DNA of 64,000 nt from Pomacea canaliculata (taxonomy: Eukaryota; Mollusca; Gastropoda; Architaenioglossa; Ampullariidae): contig NC_037592.1 of NCBI RefSeq assembly GCF_003073045.1, positions 13,172,007-13,236,006 on the forward strand. The letters run 5' to 3'. This document shows, piece by piece, positions 33,095 through 43,501 of the stretch (the stretch's first letter is position 1; every line of letters starts with the position of its first letter). The translations under genes and the position numbers were made by a program. The notes under the pieces were generated by a model that was not told where the DNA came from, did not search any database, and was given only the letters and a program-made list of their open reading frames with translations.

Positions 33095-35743
33095 ATGGAG
33101 CAGATCCCATCAGATGAAGAAGTTTGTGCGGCATCGCTGGCTGACCGAGACTCAGTCGTGGCGATAGCCGATGACGTGTACAGCGGCCTGGATAACCTCC
33201 CTGACACCTACCCGTCTCTTGTAGAAGGACCCGGCGTTCGTGGCTACCTTTACAAAAAAGGAGGCAGAACTGTAGGTTTATTTTTCGGACATCTATTCCA
33301 AATAATTTTCCCACATTCCTACCTAATTATAAACCTTCTTCAGCTTAGACATTTTTATATTAAACGTGAAAGTGAAAAATTGGAACGTAGATATTCGGAA
33401 TGTATTAACTGTTATTTATCATCAACTCTGGCATTTCATTTCATAATATCAGTTTTATTAAAGCTGCATTAATGTTCGCAAACTGGTTTCCTATTTAAAG
33501 ATAACAAAAGCAGGAGTAAGACATATGTCTTTCTGAATATATCCAGCTGTCAGTGGCCAACAAAGACAATCAGATGCAACACATTGCATCAACAACATCT
33601 AAGGGTCTGTCCGTCAGATTTAATTACACGTGACCTGAATGTACCTCGTCCCTCAGACAACTATTTTTAAAATTACCATTCACTTGCTCATTCCTTGAGA
33701 GCACTGTGACTGTAGCTTATTGTAGTTTATTGTACACATACTGTATATATGGTAGTTAGGAAAATACTACAACTATCTTTTTCAAGGTGAAGCAAACAGT
33801 ATGATTTCCTACTTTGTATTTTATTATACTTTTAGTTCAAAAAAGTCACGAAAGTTTTTAATATTTTAAAATGATATATACTTCTGTGTCGAATTTGTAG
33901 CATTATGTATTAAAATTTATAGGTTGCATTCAATCAGTATATAAACTGAGTATAAGATGTACTTTACATTTAATTATTTTCAATATATCAGTGTATTTTG
34001 TTTTTAGTTTAAGGATTAAGGAATCTATTTTCATCAAAAAGTGAAATTGCACCTAAGTTGACCTTATCAGTTGGCAGTCTGTGAGAGTTAAGAATCATTT
34101 TGTATAATATCATATATCGGCAATAACCTTTAAAGAACAGATTAAAGAGAAATGGGTTTTTCTTTACGAGGCTTGATCCACGCTGTTACAGGTAATAGTA
34201 GAAAGTTATAAACTATGTTTTTGGTAATAATATGACCAGGTTTCGTGTCATAATATAAAACATGTTACATTTTTGTAATCAGTAAAGAATAATAATAATC
34301 AATTACATTGTAAATATGTACTTACATAGATTCCAAAATTCTTTTTAACTTGTATTCAAAAAAATGGTCAACCAATAAAGATGCTACAATCACGGTTGCC
34401 TTGTCTGTTCATCTGGTCACTTTAGGTGCAACAAAATCTCTCAATTAAATCTGAAGCTAACACCTGGCAATGCATCCACAGACAGAGAAACATTCAGGTG
34501 TAAAAGACCTTGTGTGCGAGTTGGTTGGTTTGTAGTTTTCTTCGCAAATGCCATCAAACCTACATTGGACTGAAAATTGTAGGAACCAAAGCAGTTGATC
34601 ACCAAACTATGTTTTAGCAAAGCCATGTGTAAGTGAAACTAATAATAATATCAAGTACTACATATTCTTTAAATTATCTGTCTGTAACTAGATTTTATAT
34701 CCATTTTGATACAGGTTGGATTTATGACCACTGAACTCACAGATGGAGGGAGAACTCTGGTTATGGATGCAGCAAGAATAGTAAAGGAATACAGAGGGAG
34801 AGGAATGTACGGGCGTTTTCAAAGACTGGTCCTTCGCCAATATATCCGGTCACATGACATTTGGTACCTTGCGTTTACAGTTGATAATACCAACATGGCA
34901 GTTAATGGACAGAGACTTCTGAGAACATATAGAAATGTATCCGAGAAGGTGTGTATATGGTTTATAGATTTCAAACATAACAAAATTTTTAATTGTTTGT
35001 TGTAAGTAATTTTAGTAAAGTAATGAATTGCAGACAATATCTAAACTGTTATTGTAATTTACTGTAACAAATAAGTGAATAATGTAGATGTTTTAAAAGC
35101 TCTTTGTGCTACACTTATTTAATATAATTGTCAAATGCTAATACCATTCATTCGGTTTCAGACTGTGACATGTGTCGAGCTGACTTCTTCTGATTTTAAT
35201 TTCCATGGGAAAACAGAATCCGATAATCCAAGAATGAGAATACTCTCTAGCGATGATATGACTTCTATCATGTCTAGTGAGTCTCTAGACGACCTCCTTC
35301 ATCTCTTTCCGGACAGAAGAATGATTCTGGACTGGAAGCCATACCGAGCGATGCCAGAGAACGTCCCCATCATCACCAACACCTGCACGCATCGCGTTTT
35401 TGTGGCAACAGACGCCGAGAGTAGTTCCCCTTTGAACAGGGCTCGCAGTTCTCTCCCTCGCATCCTTTCCGCAGGTAGCTACTACAGGTGTAAGATAGGT
35501 ACCTGTTACTCAGCAGATGTTTTCGGTGACGGAAGTGAGGACGAGCTGCGTGCGCACATCACGTGGCACATTCTGCGTTCCGCTAATGTGGGTAACGGTA
35601 ATGTTGCTATTACTGTCTCTTGCACCAGAAGCTTGGATGAAATGATGGCAGACCTGGGAAAGACTTTTCCACTTAGAAAATCAAATCTGCCTTTTAAGCA
35701 GGTAATTTCATTCGAACAAGTGTTGAAGAGCAGCTGTCTCTAA
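33095..35743 (+). CDS. NATL-G: NAT16/histidine N-acetyltransferase-like protein, intact, 330 aa
   Basis: Coding exons are 33095-33271, 34715-34948 and 35162-35743 (59 + 78 + 193 codons), phase 0. The exon 1 product begins MEQIPSDEEVCAAS and has a VYSGLDNLPDTYPSL segment. Exon 2 reads VGFMTTELTDGGRTLVMDAA with CoA loop YRGRGMYGRF. Exon 3 is type II, ending KQVISFEQVLKSSCL. The whole unit, including introns, is nearly identical to NATL-B over 5' and intronic sequence, but here every frame is open. This shows what B would encode without its indels. A polyadenylation signal AATAAA follows at 35806-35811. The protein is probably cytosolic, as no signal peptide or membrane segment is seen. Substrate unknown. 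Confidence 0.87.
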
Positions 35744-35805
35744 ACTATCTACTGTTAATTTTGTGTTTTTAACAATTAAAAATATTCCATATAAATCTTT
35801 TTATA

Positions 35806-35811
35806 AATAAA
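35806..35811 (+). terminator. Polyadenylation signal of NATL-G
   Basis: AATAAA lies 63 bp after the stop codon, followed by a GT-rich stretch (ATGTGTGCAATGCC). It is the only array member with such a clear signal at a short distance. Confidence 0.6.
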
Positions 35812-36756
35812 ATGTGTGCAATGCCTGCACACAACACAGTTATCTGTTTCACAAAACTGCTTCTGTATAGTTATTTTCACATAGTAGTTGTGGGAAACAC
35901 TTGACTTATCTTGAAATAACAATCCTCGATGGTTATTTTAGTTTTCTCAGCACTTTAAAATACTAAAGCTGTGAAATTAGCTGACTGTACACATGGCATG
36001 CATCTCCTTTGTCGGTCAAACAACTTGTACTTTTAATTGCTGGACACGTGACATGCGTCTGTACATTAATACCTGAAATGCTGCATATCTTACATATTTT
36101 GTATTTCACAAAGCTGTTGGAATTACTAGGGCTGGTAACTGGTTATCTACATAAAGATTTAAGAAAAAAATGTTTCCTACCTGTACGATGAGGCCTTCAG
36201 GTCTTAAGAGCATTTAGACTGGTGATGTGGCAAAGTAGGGTTTTCTTATTATTAGGTGTCACCATGTAATGCTCCTATTCATTAAAAAATTTATATCAAT
36301 ATAACTAAACTTTAAACTTTAATCAGTGTTTGATAATATTCTATTACCAAAACGACACATATTAATTATAATTATATAATACATAATGTATACATATGCG
36401 GAATATTCTTTGTTTGGTTACTTTTTTGTGACATAAAGAGTAGAGCGCTTTAATTCTTAATGATTCAGTCAGAGAAAACTGTTTTTGTACTACATGTGTG
36501 AAAAGCTATTGGCAACCTCTTTGAAGGTATTGCCTATTTATACATCATAAACGACATATGTATATACAATGCTGAAAGGTAGTTTATTTGTGTGGCTTCA
36601 TTTTGCTTTTTTATTAATTTTTTTGTCTGGCGAAGGTAAAAAGTGTAAAAGAAGTGTATCCTTAGAGTCTTGTAATTTCTTGTCTTTATGATAACAAGTC
36701 AGATGTTTGAATAATATCACTCAGGCACGGATGATGGCGGTTGGAGGGCAGTGTAG
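35812..36756. other. 3' flank of NATL-G, duplicated behind NATL-I
   Basis: The stretch 35900-36250 matches 48860-49190 in order (CCTCGA, TGTACATTAA, CACCTGAAATG or ACCTGAAATGCTGCA, CACAAAGCTGTTGGAATTAC). A weaker similarity to the flanks of A and E also exists. No open frame is shared. The remainder is AT-rich with nothing recognised. Confidence 0.5.
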
Positions 36757-36800
36757 ATGTGCTTTGTTGACGACAGGTATACTGACACATTCAACCTACA

Positions 36801-36825
36801 GATGATGATGATGATGATGATGATG

Positions 36826-36909
<84 letters not shown>
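36801..36909. repeat. GAT/AAT trinucleotide microsatellite
   Basis: About 26 bp of GAT units run into about 83 bp of AAT units, with one interruption near 36873. Open frames through it are artefacts of the repeat. Confidence 0.9.
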
Positions 36910-37019
36910 TCACACCATTATAGGAAGGCTCAAAGTGCATACTTAAAAGAAAAGAGAAAAAAGAAAAAAAACACATACATAATAAGAACGGGGAAAAAAC
37001 ATCAGGTTATTTCCAGACA

Positions 37020-37230
37020 TTATCATCATGAGAAATTCCATTGCACATTAGTAACTCAAGATGAAGCCTGGGTTCATCACTTTGAACGGGAATCAAAGAT
37101 TCAAAGCAAACAGTTGAAACGCTGTTATTCTCCATCCCTGAAGAAATTCAAGCTGGCAGTGTGGGTTGGCAAGGTGATGGCTTGTGTTTGTTGGGGCGCA
37201 GATATCGAAGATACAAATTTCACAAGTAAC
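37020..37230 (+). mobile_element. Mariner-type transposase fragment
   Basis: The frame LVTQDEAWVHHFERESK, then QSKQLKR...SPSLKKFKL, then GKVMACVCWGAD corresponds to the region around the second catalytic aspartate of mariner transposases (family pattern like VTGDETWVHHYEPESKRQS ... GKVMLTVFWD). D of QDEAW is the catalytic residue. The N-terminal DNA-binding part and the third catalytic residue are not recognisable, and no inverted ends were found. It is a dead fragment. Confidence 0.75.
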
Positions 37231-37386
37231 AACCCTCGTGGTCCGTCAATCAAAAAATGAAAAGCAGTTCCGTGGTTGACAATGTCAAAAAAAGTTTATG
37301 TGTCAATGAAAAAGTTTTATAATCCTGTTAAGTCAAAACCTCAAAACAAGATGGAAGTGAAGAACAGGACACAGAAGCCGTTAGTG

Positions 37387-37640
37387 CAGACCTGGGCAAG
37401 GGGCGGCCCGCGGGCGGGATCCGGCCCGCCTCCTGTCTCTGACCGGCCCGCCCGCTGGCCCGCCCGCTGGCCCGCCCGCCAGTATATTAACAGATTCAAA
37501 GTTGACAATAACACTTCAGCTGGAAAAACAAACTATAGAAATCATCATAGACATAATTTAGTAGCCGGGACACTCATCAACTAATACTGGAAAGGAGTTG
37601 CCTCTGCAGAATACAGACCTAAGTAAAACATCAAATCTCT
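37387..37640. mobile_element. hAT-like terminus plus attached dispersed repeat
   Basis: CAGACCTGGGCAAGGGGCGG, GCCCGCGGGCGGGATCCGGC and CCGCC form the GC-rich terminus known from several hAT families (CAG..NTGGGCAA..GGCCCGCGGGCC). A short GGCCCGCCCGCT tandem follows to about 37480. The stretch 37500-37640 matches 2065-2200. No opposite terminus was found, so it is a solo or truncated end. Confidence 0.5.
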
Positions 37641-37890
37641 GTTTGTGAAGCAGATTGTTAAGCTCGGCCAAATTATTTCTTTTGGACTCTTTCACAAAAC
37701 ACTTGCTTGCAAAGGGAGACTTTCTCTGTCTCATTGTTTTGGCCATTTGGTCACAACAGCCACATGGTCAGTAAAAATCCAGATTTATTAAAGTATGTTT
37801 TATTAACTGCTAGTAACAATTAAGCGGCTTTAAATCACAATAACTCACAGATGGTTCAATGTCATCGATTTTCTATTCTTATATGCTGGT

Positions 37891-38388
37891 TTATTTGCAA
37901 AACATCTTGTGTTTTTTTTCCACCAGAAGTTCAGATGTAAATTGAGGAAGAGATGTCTCACCATTTTGTTCAAAGAGCAAGGTCTGTGAAATGAGCAGAA
38001 AACTGACTGTCGTACCTTCAAACTGCATCATTAATTTTAATTTTCCTACCACTTTATCCTTGTGCAGAATGTGTTCTTTCTTGTCTGTGAATATTTTCTC
38101 CAATCCAGAACAGAGGGTGAATTGTACAGTTGTTGAATCATCAACTGAATAGAATGTTGAAGGAAAATATCGTAGACAGAAGCATTTACAGTAATAATAC
38201 ATAAAAAATAAATTACAAAAATTACAAGTTATAAGTGTTGCAGTACATCTGACTATTAACACCATTATTGTATAGGTCTTGCATTTGTAAATACCAAACA
38301 ATCCCTCAATGCTTTCCTTTGTTTCACTTTGGTTGTGACACCCCTCGCACTCCACCCAACCTCCCCCCGTATCCCCCGACACACACAC
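37891..38388 (-). CDS. Unrecognised open frame with zinc-finger-like cysteines
   Basis: This minus-strand frame of 165 codons starts MCVSGDTGGGWVECEGCHNQ and continues with IYKC, a Cys spacing loosely like a PHD finger (C..C, WVECEGC, C..C) but with no convincing His or WFH. The middle is hydrophobic and cysteine-rich (probably intron or non-coding). The last 70 codons (KIFTDKKEHILHKDKVVGKL onward) look more protein-like. It may be two exons of a degraded gene or of an unknown transposon. No paralogue occurs in the window. I do not recognise it. Confidence 0.2.
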   Translation of the reverse strand: MCVSGDTGGGWVECEGCHNQSETKESIEGLFGIYKCKTYTIMVLIVRCTATLITCNFCNLFFMYYYCKCFCLRYFPSTFYSVDDSTTVQFTLCSGLEKIFTDKKEHILHKDKVVGKLKLMMQFEGTTVSFLLISQTLLFEQNGETSLPQFTSELLVEKKHKMFCK

Positions 38389-38439
38389 AATGTCACATAA
38401 GGCAGTCGACTTAATTCATTGTTACAGAGTCACGCGATG

Positions 38440-38640
38440 CTGAGACGTGGTACAAACGTTTTCCACAGGAAAGAAGGTAATAATCCGATATGGTGTGTGC
38501 TGTTCATACATATAAAACCATAATGCTGAAATCAATAGCCACGTTAAAGGATTCCATCTTACACAACACACTGGTGAGCCTGTTGCTTGCAGTTTGTAAG
38601 AGTTTACAAAGTCAAGTCTCTTGCATGTGACGACAGTCTG
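38440..38640 (+). promoter_or_regulatory. Promoter and 5' leader exon of NATL-H
   Basis: A good TATA box, ACATATAAAAC (38508-38518), is followed about 30 bp on by a plausible start near 38543. The leader exon ends at the strong donor GTAAGTACC at 38641. Sequence just after the donor (GTTATTTAGTTAATTTTAAC) matches the corresponding intron start of units B and G (GTCATTCAGTTCATTTTTAA), which anchors the homology although the upstream ATTGG/CACGTG module is not conserved here. Confidence 0.55.
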
Positions 38641-40974
38641 GTAAGTACCTGTTATTTAGTTAATTTTAACCTGATTTAAAATGAAGCGTATCTCCTCTCT
38701 TTAAGTAATAACATGTTTATCATATATGTCTAGCAGTATTGTTATTTTGAAACTATTTTTTTGCTTGTGTAGACGTTATAAAAGTGAGACTCAAACTACA
38801 AACCTAACATATGTCAGGGTGATCTTAAGGCTCATCATTGTTGGATTAGTATTATTTTCATTGTTTTAGACCATCTGATCAAGGGTTACCAGTAAACGCA
38901 CAGTATTTAGGTTTTTAGTATCAATCTGTTTATTTTCGATGTTTTACATGACATTGCGAGTAGCAAAGTTATTTTAATGATACTTAGAGTGAAACATGTT
39001 GTGTCTGTTAAATCCAACAAAATGTAACCCTGGGGTCGTATTCATGGAGCAAGAGTAAGTCGTTGTCCCAGATAAATTAATAGTCAAGACTTTGTAGCTA
39101 TTAAGCGGTGTCTAGGACTTCCTAGATGTTGCCTTACGGATGGAACCATATTTATAAAGCAGATTTCATAGTGTAAAGTAAGATAAGTATCATGTGCATA
39201 GTCTGGACAGTCTGTCGTTATTAAAGGGATACTCACGGCTTGTGATAAGTCTGTGGTGACGGTCAAACGTTTCAAAAATATATTTAGTTACAATGACAGA
39301 GGACGAGTGCAGTACAGGAGAAATAAATGATTCGTTTCTCACTTAATTACCACTTATTAGCACTATTTCGGTTGCCGATGTTTATAAAAATTTAACAAAT
39401 CCAGTGAAATCCTTGTGTCCTTCCGCCTAGTAACCACGATATCTTCCCGAGATGATCAAGCACAGGAGTCTCCTTATGACGTCACATGCACAGGAAGTGT
39501 CTGAGGTCATTGCGAAGATTTGACGTCTTTTTATTCGTATGACGCACTTTGTAAGGCTTGTAAGGCTCTGTCTTTCGGAAACTGATGAAAAGAAAATTTT
39601 GAATCTTTTCCCATCTTTTCGTTGCAATCGGGTGCAGCACATTCTCGAGGCATGGTTCTCACTATGGAAACCACACGTCATAGGGTCATGTGACGGAGAA
39701 CGAGACTTCGTGGAAGCAAAAAAAGAGTCCCGAGTAATTTTTCTTATTAAACACAACATTCTGCTAAAAACCTTCAACGTTTTCCACATGAACACACATA
39801 TAAATAGACGAGATTCAAATTTATCCTACTCTTTACGCGATTCTAAGCACTTTTATTTTGCCTTTAAGGAATCCCTTTAAGGAAACGAAAATATTCTTCC
39901 TTGATTCTGCTTATTCCTTGCGCAACAATTGCTGCCCAGGAACACTGTTCGCACACTGTCAACTGTCGTAACACTAAACCACAAAATCTGATTGTCACAG
40001 CTGGACCTGGGTATCTCCAACACAATACTCCTACCATTTCAGTCGCCTACTCAAAGGCAGGTGGACTCAGGTAGCTGTGAGCTTATACACGCTAGCTACT
40101 CACGGCTGGCAGGTTAACTCACAGTAATTTCACAATACACCAAGAGTTCTTTTTTAATTTATTTAAAATACTAGATTACTATTATGTAGTAAGTTTTCTA
40201 ATTATTAGATAAAACTCGATGCAAGGTAATGTTTTCCCAAATCTGTGTGATTATCGCTCTTCTCTTTCTATCTGTGAATCCGTGTTTACCTTTGTGTGTG
40301 TGTAATTTATTGCGACAAATGTACATTGTCTTTTTTTCCTTTGAAATTGCTATTGAACCTCAAAGGTTTACTTTTGAGTACCTTACACTTTAAGAAAATA
40401 AAATAGTAGAAAGGGAAAAAGTGTTTATCTGTCAGATAGAAAGGCAATGGAAATTGCAATGAGAAGTCTTTCAAAACGAGGGTGGCAGTATAAACAATAT
40501 GTTTGTTCTCAGCTAGCCCTAAAATCACATTATTACAACGGGCAGGAAGCGCTCAGAAAGTGATAATCTACAAACTAGTATTTATAATCTTGTGCACAAT
40601 TATAAATGACTATGTACCTACACTCCCAACATTTAGTAACAGTGTATAAAAAACCAAATGACGGTTAAAAATGCCTCTATAGCTTTTGGATGTGTTCCTA
40701 TTAGGATATCACGGACTAGATGTCTTTGACCTCGATCTCTTTCTCTTTTTTTCATCCATTCTTTCTTCTCTATTTTCTTTCTTCACGTCGTTATTAGTTC
40801 TATATTTATTTCAGGTCGTTGTATTAAAACATACATATTATATATATTTTATGCCATTCTTTGGGGAAAGCTACTTCAGTATCTAAAAATAAATTACCTA
40901 TACATGTATTTTGTTCATAACAATTAAAATATTTCTTTTGAGAACGTATTGGGTTGTGTCTAATTTTTGTACAG
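38641..40974 (+). other. Leader intron of NATL-H
   Basis: It contains the TTAA-flanked THAP element (39225-39876) and otherwise nothing recognised. It ends at the acceptor TTTTTGTACAG (40964-40974). Confidence 0.5.
39225..39876 (-). mobile_element. TTAA-flanked element with partial THAP domain (Kolobok-like), complete ends
   Basis: It is flanked by TTAA on both sides (39221-39224 and 39877-39880), with both ends reading AGGGAT inward, so the target duplication and a short inverted end are present. On the minus strand a start near 39653 opens MPRECAAPDCNEKM followed by SKFSFHQFPKDRALQ, then stops after ASYE. This is the first half of a THAP zinc finger (CxxxxC, then FHxFPKDR) lacking the second Cys-His pair. 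Kolobok transposons use TTAA sites and carry THAP domains. At 652 bp it is a non-autonomous deletion derivative. A related, longer copy begins at 20981. Confidence 0.6.
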
Positions 40975-41042
40975 GTTACAGGGTACAGCCAACCAGTACT
41001 CAATTTTCACATCACAGCTCGAGAACATTTCTTGTCAGTGAG

Positions 41043-42703
41043 ATGGAGCAGATCCCATCAGATGAAGAAGTTTGTGTGGCATCGCTGGCTGACCGAGACT
41101 CAGTCGTGGCGATAGACGAAGATGTTTTTGACGGCACCGACTTCCTCGCTGCCACCTACCCCTCTCTTGTGGAAGGACCAGGCACGCGTGGCTATATCCT
41201 CAAAAAAGAGTGCAAAACTGTATGAATCATTACTTTATATAATAAATTGAATAATTCACATAAATTCTTACATAATTATTAGTCTTCTTCAATCAATATA
41301 TGTTTAAAGTGAAAATATACTGATGGGTCCTTACTGACTAGTCGAGTGTATAGAGAATCCAAGTGGATCTAATGCCATTTTTCCAGGGACATGCACTGTC
41401 CATACTTTCAAGATTTTAAAGAGGGAATGACCTGCAAAAATATTAAACTTCTCAAATTCAGTTAATCTGTGTATACCGGTTGTCTAGTAAAAAGAAAACA
41501 CACACAATAATTTAATTAACACTTAATGAATACACTTTGTTCAAAATATCCAGCTTTCACTGCTCAATAAAACAAATTACATATAACATGTAGTAAACTT
41601 TTTCAGTTGTTTATACATTTTTTATGCAGATTGCATTTTTGAACACTCAGCTGATAGACGGAGGAAGGACGCTGTTACAAAGTACAGGAAGAGTGGCGCC
41701 TGAATACAGAGGAACTGGAGTCTTAGGGAGATTTCGTAGACTAATTCGAAACAAATATATCGGGACACCTAACCTTTGCTACATTGCCTTTACAGTCTCT
41801 GACCTCATCATGACAGCAACTGGACAGAAGCTCCTAAGGACTAACAGACAGGTCACCGAAAAAGTATGTTACACTTTGAGAATGTTACAAAATATGTTAT
41901 AGAAATATAGTGCTTCTAATTGTAACAAAAACACAACATTCCCTTGAAATAATTTTATGTCCAAAGAATAAATTAGCTTCAGTTTATAATTGCACAATGC
42001 GATGTAACAGTATGATTCTATATCTGTGCATTCATAGGTAATAGGTAAATGTTTAAAGGAAAATAAAGAAATATTTTCTATTTTTATTTTAGGCACTATT
42101 CGATATTTTTTTAAAGGCAACACATAAACATTTCTTCTTTTGCAGAAAATAACAAGTGTGGAGCTGACATCCTTTGATGTTAGTTTCAAAGCTGCAGCAC
42201 GTTTTCCTGGAATAAGAAAACTCTCTACTGATGATATGACATCTATCATGTCTTGCGAGGACGGCCGCCTTCATCATCTCTTCCCAGAAAGAAGAATTAT
42301 TCTAGACTGGCAGCCATACCGACTGATGGCAGCTAACGTGCCCCTCATCACCAACACCTGTAAACACCGCGTCTTCCTGGCTACAGACGCCAAGAGTCCT
42401 TCCTTGGACACACCTTTGTTTGCTCCCCTAAAGGTCCTCTCTGCAGGAAGCCACTACAGGTGCAAGAAAGGTACTTTTTACTCAGCAGATCTTTTCGGTG
42501 AGGGGAGTGAAGAAGAGCTGCGCGCGCATATCACGTGGCACATGTTGCGGTCAGCTGACGTAGGAAACGGGAATGTTGTCTTCGCCATCATCTACACCAG
42601 AAGTTTGGATGACATTATCGCAGACCTGAGCAAGATGTTTCCACTGAGAAATTCATGTCTGTCCGAGAAGAAGTTGGTCGTGTTAGAACAAGACTTTTGT
42701 TAA
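41043..42703 (+). CDS. NATL-H: NAT16/histidine N-acetyltransferase-like protein, intact, 322 aa
   Basis: Coding exons are 41043-41219, 41630-41863 and 42146-42703 (59 + 78 + 185 codons), phase 0, with donors GTATGA and GTATGT and acceptors TTATGCAG and TTTTGCAG. Exon 1 is more divergent than in other members (EDVFDGTDFLAATYP, YILKKECKT). The exon 2 CoA loop is YRGTGVLGRF. Exon 3 is type I and the shortest (ends VVLEQDFC). It has the most compact introns among the intact copies (410 and 282 bp). Exon 3 is the closest relative of NATL-C. Confident as a gene; substrate unknown. Confidence 0.87.
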
Positions 42704-43493
42704 GGGCTACATGACTGATGAAAGGACAAATATATATAAACGCAAGAATGAATCGGATACCAAGTACTGAGAGTTCCATTAATCTTCTTTTTAAGGACGA
42801 ATAGGAAAGTAGTGGGTGGAAGAATGGAGTAGTATTGTTTTATTAAAAATACAGTACCTTCTATGTAGTATTTAGAAAAAAAGTGATACACCTATCCTTT
42901 ATTATTATTAATATTATTACCTATATGTAATCAGAATATGAAATGAGTATAAGATGAACATTTTATGCAATTATTTTTAAAACAGCAGTGTATTTTCCTG
43001 TTAGCTTAATAACCAAAGAATCTATTTTCACGAAAACAGTAAAACAAAGTTGATACTAATCACTTTTCCTGGCGTCTGTTTGCCAATCTGCGGTAAAAGA
43101 GTAAAGATATAATAATTATATATGTATAGTATAATTACGTGATGACCAGAATCGCAAATATTTTAGGATAAGGTGGAAACAGGAGATAGGTTTTCTTTTA
43201 GTAGGTTTTATACGTGCCGCCACTACATGTATAGCGTACTGTCCCATTTAATAATATAAAACATGTTCCGTGCGAAAAAAAAATCTGTTACATATAATCA
43301 TCAAAAGTCTCTGACCAGTTTTATTATCTTGCATTTAATAAATATTGGTCCTACAGATCCTACAATTACAGTAGCCTTGCCTGTCTCTGGTACACATGCT
43401 TGCAAAGTACTAACATTGAGAGACTCACTATAGTCACCCCGAGAAGGAGTTAGACGATGAGGCCATCATGGGGAAACAAGAACCTTCTCATGT
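42704..43493. other. 3' flank of NATL-H
   Basis: No gene is seen. The stretch 42930-43330 matches blocks at 24620-24735 and the exon 1-2 intron of NATL-B and G (6990-7330, 33940-34290), for example GTATAAGATG and ATATAAAACATGTT. Blocks that are intronic in type II genes therefore lie outside the gene here. Confidence 0.45.
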
Positions 43494-43501
43494 GTCTCCA
43501 C

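Noticed and set aside
36757-36990. Frame encoding long Met/Ile/Asn and Tyr/Leu/Ser runs
   Set aside because: It is produced by the GAT/AAT microsatellite; only the mariner part after about 37020 is meaningful.
39539-39880. 113-codon plus-strand frame across the TTAA element
   Set aside because: It is the opposite strand of the THAP remnant; the THAP-like residues are on the minus strand.
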